Shown piece after piece: positions 1 through 11,324 of a stretch of 64,000 nucleotides of DNA. Position 1 is the first letter of the stretch; each line of letters opens with the position of its first letter. This DNA is from Phoenix dactylifera (Eukaryota; Streptophyta; Magnoliopsida; Arecales; Arecaceae). The DNA is taken from the NCBI RefSeq assembly GCF_009389715.1, contig NC_052407.1:8156475-8220474 (forward strand), in the 5' to 3' direction. The notes below the pieces were generated by a model. That model did not search any database. It worked only from the letters and a program-made list of their open reading frames with translations, and was not told the DNA's origin. A program made the translations under genes and the position numbers.

Positions 1-52
1 GGGTAAAGCATATTGGATCTAGGTTAGATTGCTTGAATGAGATTACGATATA

Positions 53-517
53 GGGCTCGTTTGGTTCGCGGGAAGCATTTTCCTCCTAAGAATATGATTC
101 CTGAAAAAAAAATTCTAGAAAGAAAATGCCTGAGAATGTATTTTGGCATGTTTGGTTAAACATGAAAAAATGACAGATTTCCAAAGTGCTTATATTTGGT
201 TGACCATCCACTTTTCTGAAAAAGTTATTTGTAATTCCTATTATACCCAAAAAATTAGATCTTTAATGCCTCTTTAATGCTGAATGGCCTTTTTGGAAAA
301 AAAAATAAAGATGGAGTGATTTCTGCCTCATGAAAAAGTAACTTTCTCATGTTTCTTATGAGAAAAACTTTCTCATTAAATGTGGGAATCATATTCCAAT
401 GGGAATACAACTTTTCCATCTCTCTTCTTTGAAAACTCCAACCAAATAAGAGGCATATCATTACTTTTCCGTTGACCACACCTTTCCCCCTTCTTTTCCC
501 GCGAACCAAACGAGCCC
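53..517. mobile_element. MITE-like element with ~20-bp terminal inverted repeats
   Basis: The stretch begins with GGGCTCGTTTGGTTCGCGGG and ends with its exact reverse complement, giving a 465-bp element with no coding capacity. The GGGCTCGTTTGGTT terminus resembles termini of many plant MITEs. A clean target duplication is not visible, so I do not assign a superfamily. The small minus-strand reading frame inside it is low-complexity and not a gene. Confidence 0.7.
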
Positions 518-1369
518 ATGGTTACTTATAAATTGGGTGAGGTTGGAAATTATAAATTCAAACTGATCTGATTCTCAAAACAAGTTTATATTCTAGATTT
601 TAGTGCCATCTTGATCCATAGATATACAAAAATGGATTTGGGTGGGTATAATCATATAAAGTTAGGTCAGATCATATACTAAGCTCACCAGTTTGCAACC
701 ATGGAATTAAGTTCTCTATTACAACCTCATTTTCCCACCTTGCTTTGGAAAGACCTACAATTAGGGTTAGAAAATAACATAACCAAGAAATTTAATAAAG
801 TCTAACTATTTTTTAGAAATAAAAATCTGCATAAATTAACTTTGTGTTATTTACAAGAGAGAGACCCTTTTCTTTTTGAAAGACGTGTGCATAGCATGTA
901 AGAAATATTAGTAACGAGATGCATTGTTTCTAAGATGCATAGCCCTAAATATATTATATATACCAAAATGGAGGCTAAGCTCTCCATTCGCCATGCGGAC
1001 AAATGCAATTTACTTCTACATAAAATTTATCTATTATATATGTAATAAAATGGAGGCTCTGCATAGGTAGAGCTCTCTATTCATCATGTGGACAAATGCA
1101 ATATAATTCTAGTTAAATTTTGTCAAGGGATCAAAGGAGTCAAATGCATAGATAATTCCATTATCATGAATACAATACTCTGTAGTGAATAAAAGAGTAG
1201 TGATATTACCTAGAGGTGATTTGATCTAAACTCTACAAGTAATAAATGCAAGACTTTATAGTCTAGGTCATGTAGACAAATCAAATTTAATTTCACATAT
1301 AATTTGCTCAAAGGATCAAGAAAAACTAGGTGCCTCACAAAATTTAATTCATTAAAATAAAACTTCAAA
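518..1369. other. AT-rich intergenic DNA with a small tandem duplication
   Basis: I see no gene. Around 948-1110 a segment of about 85 bp occurs twice in tandem; both copies contain AAAATGGAGGCT followed by GGACAAATGCAAT. The rest is unremarkable. Confidence 0.5.
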
Positions 1370-2015
1370 ATGATTCAAGAGGATCATCGGACTCAATATG
1401 AATCACTCTGGCTGTTATGGTGAGAATTAGAAAAGGTGCAAGAGCAAAATGCACCGCATCAAAAAGCCGAATCGTATTGCAAAATTCTGGAGGCTATAAT
1501 TTGATTGTACGGCATCCGACTTATATAATTTTTTTTTCAACTAATAACTTTTAAAGTTCTATGACGGGTACTACCTCATAAAGGATGCGGTGTTTCGAGT
1601 GATAAGGGACAAATTTCATCGTTTAGGCCTCAAAATAGGTTGGTCAAGCCAAAACTTTCTTTTTCAAGAAAGATTGTGATCGAATGTCTGCCCTAATTTA
1701 GAAAAAATTAGGTAGATTGATTGAAGGCAATTGATATAGAAATCGAGACATATCTTTTATAGAATTTTAGCTTTGTCATGTTTATTTTTACTAGTCATGT
1801 CTATTTTGGAAAAACTGTGTCTTGTTTGAACTAAAAGAGAATCCAACCCGAATTGTGCAAGGGTAGACCTCTCTAATATAAATAACCCGAATTTTTTTGT
1901 TAATAAAAGAAAAGAAGATCTAGACCCTACTTTTGCTCCTTTTTTACTACTTTTCTAATTTTTTTTGAGAGATTTGAGTTGAGTGAGTCGAAAAAATTAC
2001 TTCGTTCTCCTTGTT
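1370..2015 (+). repeat. LTR-like dispersed repeat, copy 1
   Basis: This segment aligns by eye with 12520-13155. Shared blocks run in the same order: a CATAATTTGrT..GTCyGATT block, a CCAAAACTTT-CTTTT block, a TAGAATTTTA..TTTTTAyTAGTCA block, a TATAAATAA TATA-like block, and a final TTTGArTTGAGTG block. Dispersed copies with an internal TATA box suit solo LTRs of an old Ty3/gypsy family. No target duplication is visible and the edges are approximate. Confidence 0.5.
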
Positions 2016-2920
2016 CAGATTAAAAGAAATTACATTTAAGTTAACAAGTTACTAAGGACAAACAAAATTTAATTCAGCAGACAAAAAGTTGCTTTTTATC
2101 GCATTGACACTTCAAGAAACATTTCAAGTGAGCGAGCTTTAGGAAACCTTCAGATGAAGTAAACGACCTTTGGATGAAGTTGCTTTATTTACTTATGCAA
2201 GGGACTAGTCCATAAGTATTATGTAGATAGGCCTCCATGATCTTTAGTATGTGGAAACTATCAAAGTGTAGTGAGCATTTTCAAAGTGAAAGGATTTGTT
2301 GCATTGCCTCACACCAATGGTTTCTGGTCATGAAGGTCAAATCTCAAGTAATATGCTAACAATGCATAATCTTCAATCCATGTAAAGTGCATCTGAAGCA
2401 ATTCCATTTTTTGGTATGCTTTTAATTAATTTTTACTTTAGATGTCTTTTGTGAACATCCAGTCATTTTTTTTTATTATACTCTGTAAATCAGATGCATG
2501 GAACTAAAATTAGATGCATGAAAGTTTCTAACTGAAAACTATATATTTTTGAATTTATGACAATTTCTTGGCTCCATATGGATTGTTCGATTAAGACTAA
2601 AGCCTAGAACATTTTTGTTGGTTTTGCAACCCCATCTAAACCAAAATAGGCAAAGCCAACTGTTTAATTGAAAACATAGAACAAAGTGATAATTAGAACC
2701 TACTGTTGGCAACATCATAACAGTACTCTTCAAGCTAGCTAAACCCTATAAAGGGTGAAAAGAAAAGGTAGAAAGATGCAAGAGAGCTGAAGAGAACATG
2801 ATCTTTAAGCTGGATTCATGAAACAATTATTAATTTGCAAAGCCTTTCAAGGTTGCACCTTTATATTTTGGATTCCTGAAAAATTAATTTGGAGTATGGC
2901 CTCCCCCCAAGAACTAAGCT
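2016..2920. other. AT-rich intergenic DNA
   Basis: No coding region or repeat that I recognise. Open frames here are short and of random composition. Confidence 0.4.
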
Positions 2921-3110
2921 TTGTCCAGTGTCCTAGAGAGAGAAAATTCAGATAGAGAGAGAAATTGGAAAGAGAATGTGGGGGAGAGAGGGAAGGAGAA
3001 GAAGAGAAGAGAGAGAAATGAAACAATTTATTTGCGGGAGGAAGAAGGCTCCCATCGAGAGTCCATGCGGCCTTTTTTTTCTTTTTCTTTTTTTTTGGGA
3101 TTTGTCTGGG
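2921..3110. repeat. Purine-rich low-complexity stretch
   Basis: The strand is dominated by GAGAGA/GAAGAGA runs followed by a T-rich stretch. The apparent 91-codon frame is a Glu/Arg-rich by-product of this composition. Confidence 0.6.
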
Positions 3111-3169
3111 CTGGTCAAGTGGACCAGGCCCAGTTAATCGGATTGGGTTATCACAATATTGACATTAGA

Positions 3170-3455
3170 TCTTGGCTATGTGCAAGGAGAAATTAAATAT
3201 GTGCAAGGAAAGATTAACTGTGTGTTGGAAGATATTAAGTATGTCCAGGTGGGGACTATGTGATGGGGAATATCAACTATGTGCAGGTAGGAACTAATTG
3301 TGTCGATAGCAAAGCTATGTTGGGAGAATTTAAATGTGTGCAAGGCAAGATTAATTATGTACTGTCTTAGTTGGGGCCTAACTTCTTTCTGGGGGATATT
3401 AAGTGTATGTAGGTAGGGACTAACAATATGCATACAGGTGTTAAATGTGTGGAAC
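3170..3455. repeat. Irregular short tandem repeat
   Basis: A phrase like TATGTGCAAGG-AGATTAA recurs about every 25-40 bp with heavy divergence (for example TATGTGCAAGGA, TATGTGCAGGTA, TGTGTGCAAGGC). It directly precedes the longer-period array at 3466. Confidence 0.5.
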
Positions 3456-3465
3456 CTAAGGTGGT

Positions 3466-4100
3466 CCAATCTAAGCTGGAACTGCCTCATAGAAGGTGAG
3501 CATGCATTGCAAGTGAACCATGGAGCTGGAGAAATATCTCTGTATCAGATTATACCGAGAGATATTCGAGCATGCTAGTGGATCGCTGCCCGGCAAGGGA
3601 TGATCTCAGGTAGGATGATGCACCATGGGAACCGGTTCAAAATAAACCAAAACTCTGCCATGAGGGGTGAGCATGGTTAGGAAATGAACTATAGAGTCGA
3701 AGAAACATCTTCGATTGTATCGTACCATTTGGAAAGATATTCGAGCATGCTAGCAGACCCGATCGATGCTCGAGAGGGCCATTCTTAGATAGGGCAATAC
3801 ACCATAGAAAGCAGTCCAATCTAAGTGAGAACTCCACTATGGAGAGCAAGCACGCATTGCAAATGAACTATGGAGCCAGAGAAACATCTTCGTATCCGAC
3901 CATATGGGGAGATACTACAACATGATGGTGGATTGATGCCCTAAAGGGCCGATCTTAGGTAAGCCAATGCACCATGGGAATTGATCCAATCTAAGTAGGA
4001 ACTCCGCCATGGGGGGTGAGTATGCATCACAAATGAATTATGGAGCCGAAAAAACATCTCTATATTGGACCATACAAGAAGATATTTGAGTGTGGTGGTG
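3466..4100. repeat. Satellite-like tandem array, ~170-178 bp period, about four diverged copies
   Basis: Copies start near 3468, 3640, 3818 and 3988. Each carries the order AATCTAAG..GAACT / CCATGG..GTGAGCATG / GAGCC(G)-GAAAAACATCT / GAGATATT..GAGCATG / CACCATGGGAA. Periods are about 172, 178 and 170 bp, close to nucleosome-repeat length. Copies differ at many positions, so the array is old or a relic. Confidence 0.65.
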
Positions 4101-4346
4101 GACTGCTGCTCGAAACATGCAGTTTCTGATACATGTTGCTACTTTTTTGTTACCATTCTTGTTTGTGCAAGCACTAGTCCTTTATCTAGTATAGACTCAA
4201 AATTAGAGTATTTTGTAAGTATCCACTTTTATGCATATCCTTCTTACAAATACCTCTAAACTCTAAGAATTTCAAGCCAATTGGCTCAAGCATATTGGCT
4301 ACTAAATGTATTTATTAACAACATGTAGGAACATTTTAGCAATTAA

Positions 4347-4651
4347 GATGCTTGGGCTGATAAGTATGAAACTGCCCACCTTTCTCCATGGTGGAGAAAT
4401 ACTGATGAGATTTCTGTTCAAGTAAATGAACACATGGATTTTTCCAAGTCTGTCAGTGGCAAGACTAACTTGATCGATTCTTTTCTTCCTAAAGTCATCA
4501 AGCATGAATCTGTTCTCTGTGCAAAAGAGCTTCCATTAAAGGAGATTAAAACTAGGAAATTACAAAACGATAAAAGTAAAAGGAAAAGAAACGAGAATAA
4601 ATCCCCTAAACTCCAAACCAAATGGGGCCTAAGAAGTTTCTTTATCCATTA
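4347..4651 (+). pseudogene. Possible gene fragment or pseudo-exon (unrecognised)
   Basis: After a stop at 4344-4346 a frame stays open to a stop at 4650-4652. It encodes about 100 residues with protein-like composition: an aromatic/charged start (AWADKYETAH..WWRNTDE) and a basic C-terminus rich in Lys/Arg/Asn. I do not recognise the family. No matching neighbouring exon is visible, so a captured or decayed exon is more likely than a live gene. Confidence 0.3.
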
Positions 4652-5989
4652 GAAGTAGATATATATAAGTAACTGTATCACAGGCTATAACCTACGTCCG
4701 CCTCCTGAGCTAGTGTGCCCATGCCGAGTTTGTGTCTTAGAAGGCGTAAATGAGTAGCTTTTCAATTGGAACTTTGGGGTCTTCATATTGGGTACGTAAC
4801 TCACTATCCTGACAACATTTATGCGTCAACTTGACATGGAAGAGCTCCTGGAAATATCCAAGAAGACATGCATAGGCCACACCTAGAATCGAATATCTTG
4901 GCCAACATCTATCATTGCTCCTCATCATAGGACGTTGCAATGGTGTATGCTTGCCAGCTCTTCCCATGCCTTTTCTTTAGCTTCATGGGACCACGTCAAA
5001 TGTCCAAAAAATCATGCTTATTTGTGTACTATTCAACTAGGACTTCTCAGATCCTAATCCTTTCAATCGAAAGTAACTCAGAATTTTTGTCAAAAAGCCT
5101 CGCTACTTTATTTTTCTCCCACCCCACAGCAATAATGTAGCCGATCGAGCCCACAAAGACCTCAAGAAAGTCCCCACCATTTTGATCGAAATTAAGATAA
5201 TAGCGAAAATCCTTCATGAGATGAAGGTTGCAATAATGATGTTTTCTCAGTACATTAATCATGATGTTTTGTCATGATGAGGGACTAAAATCATTATAGA
5301 CTGTTATAGTTAGATGAACCGGAATATTATGGTGTTAATAAAAGTTTTATTTTTAGGGTTGGTATATTTTCTTTCAGAGGAGTGAATTTGCATAGAAAAT
5401 ATAATATATTATTTATTTTACAAAACAATCAGATTTATTTTTTTGTAAAATAATATAGATTAAGATGTCTTCGGACACTAGCATCTACATACAGGAAGAA
5501 GAAGAAAATAAACAATTTATGATCAAGGAAATTGGTTGTCAAAAAAAAGGCTAAACATGTGAAGTATAGCAGATCACCAGAATAAAAGACTTCACATATT
5601 TTTAATGTTTCTGCCACAGGAAAATTTACCTTCTAAACACTTTGTTCTTACATCAAGATCTTTTTTGGCCATGGTCTATTAATCGTTCCTGCAGTTTCCC
5701 TTTTTGAAATCACCATATTGGGTAAGATTGGTGGTTTATTTCTATTGTTGATTCTAATTGTAATTGTCTTTTCATATTATTCTTATCATGAATTGGTTCT
5801 CTATTGTAAGCTTCATGTGTCATATCTATGGAGTGTTTCTTTGCTATTCTATTGTTGATGTGTTAGTATAATTATAATTATTGATAATGATTCCTAATTG
5901 TTCCCCTTACTTTGTTTTTCTTTCTTTTATTGGTTCTTAATCTTGTGAAATGTAGTTGTTGCCTTGAATTCATGATGATTGATAATTAG
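4652..5989. other. Intergenic DNA without recognised features
   Basis: AT-rich sequence. The open frames are short and overlap on both strands without any recognisable domain. Confidence 0.4.
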
Positions 5990-6613
5990 GCAAGAACATA
6001 GAAGTGAGCTACCATGAAAATACATTGAAGTATGTTGGAACCAAGCATTTACTGCAATCCATTTCCTCCACCGTATAAGCACGAAAACTATTGTAACTGA
6101 CCTTCAAGAGGTTTAGAAAATTGTTGTTCAAAGAATGGTGTGATTGTTGTAAGAGTTTCTAGAGTAAAACTCAGGTGAAATGTCTGGAGGCACTTCGAAG
6201 AGGATTAGAAGTGGTTGATTCTTGAAAATCAACTATGCGAGAGTTTTGCAGATAAAACTTTAGTGAAAATGACTTAGCTAATGCCCGAAAATTAACTGGA
6301 TTGTAATCTTTGAGATTATAGTAGAAGTTCTCAAGGGGGTGACCTTGGAGAGTGGACATAAGAGTGGGTTAACTCCAAACCACTATAAATATGTTGTATT
6401 CTTCTCAAGCGCTGTGCCTTCTATTTTTCTTATTTGTAGCTATGTTAATTAACTTACCCATCATCTTTCACCTGCACATAGTTTCATTTTTGCTAATTCT
6501 TAAATTGCTTGAATATTCATTACCTTCTTTAGTTAATTGTCATTAAGTTTTAAAATTTTGAAAAGAAACCCAATTCACACTCTCCTCTCTTTTGGGTTGC
6601 TACTTGAGCAACA
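5990..6613 (+). mobile_element. 3' part of a Ty1/copia-type LTR (solo or truncated)
   Basis: The segment contains GGAGAGTGGACATAAGAGTGGG, a downstream ACCACTATAAATATGTTG TATA-like box, and a terminus ACCCAATTCACACTCTCC..GGGTTGCTACTTGAGCAACA. This order is typical of the 3' end of Sirevirus-like copia LTRs, which end in CA next to a TGGTATCAGAGC primer site. No primer site follows here, so it is a solo LTR or an element end. The left edge is not determined. Confidence 0.55.
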
Positions 6614-8714
6614 CTCTTTTCTGCTGACCTCCAAAGCTCTAACTTAAACATCGGAGGCTCCTCAAGATCAACTCTGGCGACCTTCTTTGTTCTTCTTTTC
6701 CTGTGTGCAGGTTGATCAGCACTCTCTAGGCCTTCGCTATCATCAAACTGGATTTTGGTGGTAGCAGTACTCACATAAGAATGCTAATATAACACATCAG
6801 TTACCACGTTTCTCATGGATTTTGGGTGGCTTGATGTTTATTACTGCCAAGTAAATGGAGGAAGAAGGGCAGATGGGGGGAAATTTTAGGTCTGCCAATG
6901 GTGGGGCAGGGACAGAGATGCCGCTGCAATTTGCTTCTTCCAGGAAATTTCGCATCCAGCATAAACATATATGATGGTCATCAGTTCAAGGATATGGATA
7001 CGATGACAACAACAGAACCCATTTTGGAAACTGGATTTAGTTGGATGACATGACCCCTTTCACTTCACTGGCGGTGATAATTTGGAAATCGGTTGAGTCA
7101 TAGTCCAGTTTTCCATAGTACAGAATCAGTCGATTGGGTCAAGAGCAGCTTTCTTCAGTCAAACCCGAACGTATTGGTTCCCTCAAAATAGTCACTAAAA
7201 GTTTTGTGGTTGTAGTTCACCGACACCGTTCCTCTCCCTTAGCCAATTGTTAATGACTGGAATCTAAAGTTGTGAGGCTCGATCGGGATGGGTCGGACCA
7301 TTCCTGATCCGAGACATTTGTGAGATGGACAGTGATGAGTGTCCTTCCAGAACAAAAAGGTATATAGAGAGACAAATAAGACCGCGGATTGGGTCCGTGA
7401 TATGAACAACAACAAAAAAAGTCCGGATGGCATCCTTCCCTAATGTACATTTCGTCTCTCTCTAGATAACCTGTTGGCCCCCAGGAATAAATGGACAAAA
7501 GACGCCAACATCTCGTGGTAGGCTTTGGTAGGCCACTATGATATGAAAATAAATGCCGGGGGCCAATGATAGGAGGGCGGTGACGCCAAATTCCTGACCT
7601 GTGAGCAAAGACTTTGGTGCATCTTGAAGCCGGCCACCACTTTAAAGCAGCCTTTCCATCTTCTCCTTTTGATTCAAACCGCACCTTGTTTCTATTTTTA
7701 ATTTCATTCGATAGAGTAATTTATGACCTAACAGACAATCTAACAGCACACCATCTTTCTCAACCCAATATCCACAGACAATTTTTACCAACAAAAAGTA
7801 ATTTATGATTTTACTATCAATAATTCACTTATTTGTCAAAAAAGAGTGATTTTCATTAAAGTATTTTGTTCAATCAAGATTAACTCTCAAGAAAATAAAA
7901 TCATATATTCACATCTATATTTAAGCAATCAATCAGTCTGTCAAATTCTATTTTACTAAAGTTTATGAAGTCATATTCATTCTATCTTCTACTCAAGTCT
8001 AATTTTGACAAAGATATCCATAATTTGTTAGCAAACAAATATGTGATCTGGTGTATGTTCATTGGACATTTCATTATGAAAGGATTGACATTTTACGCAC
8101 AGCCATTAGTGCAAGAAGTAGATATTATTGTCAACAACAGTATACAGATATGGGGGATATCTCATGATGCTGTCCTTATGGAAACTGTTTCTCCTTATCT
8201 ATCTGATGAATTCATGACTCCAAGATGAAAAGGTCAAAAAATGATATTAATATTTCTTAATCTTTAGATTTCCCATCTACTTCGAGCTTATTACACTAGC
8301 TAATCAATCTTATTTCCTACAAAGCATGTGAATATCCTTGTACATACCCTACTGCATAGAAATCGTCTAAGAAAGATTAAGGATAGAGAAGCAAAAGGAA
8401 TGAGGTCCTCCATCCTACAATCCTATAGCCAAGATGTTTTAGGCTGGGGACTATATTGTATCTTTCATGCAAAAAAAAAGAAAAAAAATTCTCATTTTGT
8501 CAAAGCTCGCAGCTGATGATCCAACGATGGATTCAAGGAAAGAAAGATAAACCCGTAACCCTTGCAGCTACAGTAAAATCACCTCGAGATAAGTTTTAAT
8601 ATTATCACCAGTATGGTAAGAATAATTAATATTGGACGACTTGCCATATTTTTTTGCTCCGTGTTTCATCTTTTCTCCACTAAGAGTCCATCATACGTAT
8701 AACTGTTACAGGAG
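6614..8714. other. Intergenic DNA without recognised features
   Basis: No supported gene. A minus-strand frame at 6614-6774 has protein-like composition (RKRRTKKVARVDLEEPP) but is short, starts next to a stop and runs into the LTR end, so I leave it unassigned. Confidence 0.35.
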
Positions 8715-8957
8715 AGAGCATATGTGGCAGGTTGTAAATGCTGCAAGTGGAGTTGATTGGTAGGACGTCGCCATTTTTATCTTATTAGTGACGCAAAAAT
8801 TAAAGTACAGTAGTATGTGATGTGATCTGCTTGCTTGATGGTACATGGAAGGTTGTAGATGCTGTGCAAGTGGAGTTGCATGATCGATAGTCCGGTGGCA
8901 CCTTTATCCATTGGTCATGCAAAAATTTTAAGTAAACTTATACGTGATGTGACCTGT
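8715..8957 (+). repeat. Diverged tandem duplication upstream of the HMA gene
   Basis: Two copies of about 115-125 bp (near 8715-8830 and 8842-8957) share GGTTGTA(A/G)ATGCTG..CAAGTGGAGTTG, a middle GCAAAAATT block, and TA(T/C)GTGATGTGA(T/C)CTG. They lie about 120-365 bp before the proposed start codon of the HMA gene, so they probably belong to its promoter region. Confidence 0.55.
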
Positions 8958-9079
8958 TGGATCCATAGGTTCTTTATCAGTTCCTTTGATCATCCACATC
9001 TTTTGAGTAGCACTCCTCTCTCCCTCCAAACCCCCTCGCTGCCTATCTCCAAATTTGGGATCTCTGACCATTCGAGCCT

Positions 9080-10746
9080 ATGGCAGAGAAGGTGCTTGAT
9101 CTTACTCTCTCTTAAATCTCCTTCTCATTAGAGACATTCTTTTCTATGTGACGGTACTCAATTTGTGATGCTTTGTCTTCTTTTCTACATAATAGTACTC
9201 ATTTTGTGATGCTTTGTCTTCTTCCTTTTTTTTTTACTAGTTTTTGTTCTATCATTGCACCTCCAGAGTCTTTCAGAATATTTCGTCTAAATCATTACAT
9301 TTTTTTTTGTTCATAATCTATTAAATTTGGATTTATAGCTGCGCATTATCTATTTTGTGTTAATGCTTTTTGGTGGATAGATATATTCTTCCTTAATTCC
9401 TGGGATTTTCTTCATTTACTTCTTGCTGTTATCACTAGCTAGAATCCGAGGATAAAGTATGGGCTTGGATGTCTCTCATCTAATTCTATGTAATTCTCTT
9501 TTTCTTGGAGTTAACCTTTTCTTTGTTGCTTTTTATTGACCGAAATTGGTTCATTGCATTGTTATTGCTTGAAGGTCTTTCCCCTGCTCTTTTGGTGTGC
9601 TTTTGAGGTTTAATTGTTCTTTGATCTACCGCTTTGGCTCTTGTTTTGTTCCGAATCCCTCCTTTTTTAAAAAATTTAGCTTGCATTCCATATAACATCT
9701 TTAATTGTTCTTCAGTTTGATCGCTCAAATTATTACCAAGCCTCATTTATTTATGAATTATCGACAATTCTAAAATCCTTCTGCACCAGTAAAGAAACCA
9801 TGTTGTTATAGATAGACAACCATTTCTTAATTTCTTTGAAGTTATAATCTCTCTCTTCTTCTGTGTTTTCCATGCTTTTCTTGACTTCTAATACTCTCTC
9901 TATTCTTCTGTATATCAAAGATCTCCACGTTAATCTTGACAGTAGACCTTCAATGCTGTCGTTGCTACAAGAAGATCCAAAAAGTACTATGCAGGCTCCA
10001 AGGTACGTAATTAAGGAATTATGCAACGATATTTCTTTCTCCCTACACTTAGCATTCCATGATATCTCGGTGCTTATAATCCTTCTCTCTCTTCCTTGAA
10101 TCGCTGCACTCGAGATCGAGAGAAGATCCAGAAAATTGACTACGACGAGAAGAACAACACCGTCACCATCTCCGGCCCCTTCGACCCTCACTACCTCTCC
10201 AAGAAGCTCTGGTGCAAGGCTTGCAAGGTGATAAAAGACATCAAAATCAAGGAAGACAAGCCCCCTCCTCCACCACCGCCGAAGCCCGAACCGGCTCCAC
10301 CGCCACCACCTCCGCCCAAACCGGCTCCGCCCCCACCGCCGAAGCCCGAACCGGCTCCACCCCCACCACCTCCGCCCAAACCCGCTCCGCCCCCACCGCC
10401 CCCACCCGAACCGGCTCCGCCCCCACCGCCTCCACCCAAACCTGCTCCGCCGCCACCGCCTCCGCCCGAACCGGCTCCGCCGCCACCGCCTCCGCCGCCA
10501 CCGCCTCCGCCGAAACCGGCTCCTCCGCCACCGCCTGCCCCCGAACCGTGCCGGCCCAAGTGCCCAGAACCGGTTTGCTGCGGCCGGCCGTGCCCGTGCT
10601 ACGCGGCCGGCTACAGCGACGGGCTGCGGTGCTGCTCGTGTGGGAGTCTCTACGGCGGCTGGGGGTGGGGCCCAGCGCCTGTCCACCGTGAAGAGTATAA
10701 GATCGTCTGCGAGGATGACCCGGCTTATCCATGCAACATCATGTGA
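9080..10746 (+). CDS. HMA-domain proline-rich protein, Pi21/HIPP-like, three exons
   Basis: Proposed exons are 9080-9091, 9921-10002 and 10115-10746 (phases 0 and 1, GT-AG borders AAG|GTGCTT, CAAAG|ATC, CCAAG|GTACGT, CTCGAG|ATC), giving 241 residues. Residues 1-78 form one heavy-metal-associated domain with a CCRC metal motif (Cys16, Cys19). Residues ~80-165 are runs of PPPPPPP(K/E)PAP encoded by a ~30-bp minisatellite. A Cys/Gly/Tyr-rich tail follows, ending CNIM, a CaaX-like prenylation signal. The family is known for metal binding or signalling at membranes; rice Pi21, a blast-susceptibility factor, has the same design. Exon 1 codes only MAEK, so this exon is the least certain part. A single-frame reading starting at 10096 would lose half the HMA domain. 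Metal and partner are unknown. Confidence 0.8.
10262..10545 (+). repeat. Coding minisatellite, ~30-bp units (proline repeats)
   Basis: About nine imperfect units of the form CCGGCTCC(G/A)CC(C/G)CCACC..CC(A/G)AA lie in frame within exon 3 of the HMA gene. Being a multiple of three, unit gain or loss keeps the frame. The Gly/Arg-rich frames seen on the opposite strand are products of this composition. Confidence 0.8.
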
Positions 10747-10823
10747 TTTTTCTCAACTTCGCCTGCATCTTCTTCATCAATATTTCCCTTTTAATCCAAT
10801 GCATATATAAATATTTATCATTA

Positions 10824-10829
10824 AATAAA
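10824..10829 (+). terminator. Polyadenylation signal of the HMA gene
   Basis: AATAAA occurs 78 bp after the stop codon in an AT-rich 3' flank, the expected place for plant 3' end formation. Confidence 0.5.
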
Positions 10830-11324
10830 ATGTATGAACGATGTTTGGTTCATTCGTCATTACATGTATGAACACAGCTGGTGCGTATGATGTTAATTGA
10901 ATGGAGTGAAGAAATGAGAAACTTATGTTCTCTATGGGGAGATTGATTCATTGATTGATTAAAAAATTGATTGAATAATTGGATGGTAGAAAGAGCAATG
11001 GATAGGTTAGGTTGGGAGGGCAATGGTGGTCCCGGTCATTTAGACAATTGAATATGATGATGATTCCATAGCTGATGGAGATGGGCAACCTGCTAGGTCG
11101 GTGCTCCAATCATCGACCCTTGATGTTATGCGTTTCTGATCTCTACGGTGATGCCTTTTTGTTTGTTTGCTTGCTTTTACAAGCAATGCCTTGATGATAT
11201 AGCATTGTCATGCCTTTTATCAAAAGAAAGGGAAAAAGTTATACATGCAAAAAGTAGTAAAGTTTATAGGTAAATTTTTTATTGCTTTTTTTTTTCTCCT
11301 TTAATAATAATGAGAGAATTATAC
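10830..11324. other. Intergenic DNA between the HMA gene and a LINE tail
   Basis: AT-rich with no recognised feature. Confidence 0.4.

Noticed and set aside
3176..3490. 104-codon His/Ile/Tyr-rich minus frame
   Set aside because: It follows the irregular TATGTGCAAGG repeat and is not protein-like.
9486..9746. Lys-rich 86-codon frame on the minus strand
   Set aside because: It lies in intron 1 of the HMA gene; its composition follows T-rich intron sequence and no motif is seen.
10191..10732. Gly-rich and Ala/Val/Glu-rich frames on the minus strand and an extra plus frame across the proline repeat
   Set aside because: They mirror the 30-bp repeat coding for proline on the plus strand and have no domain.
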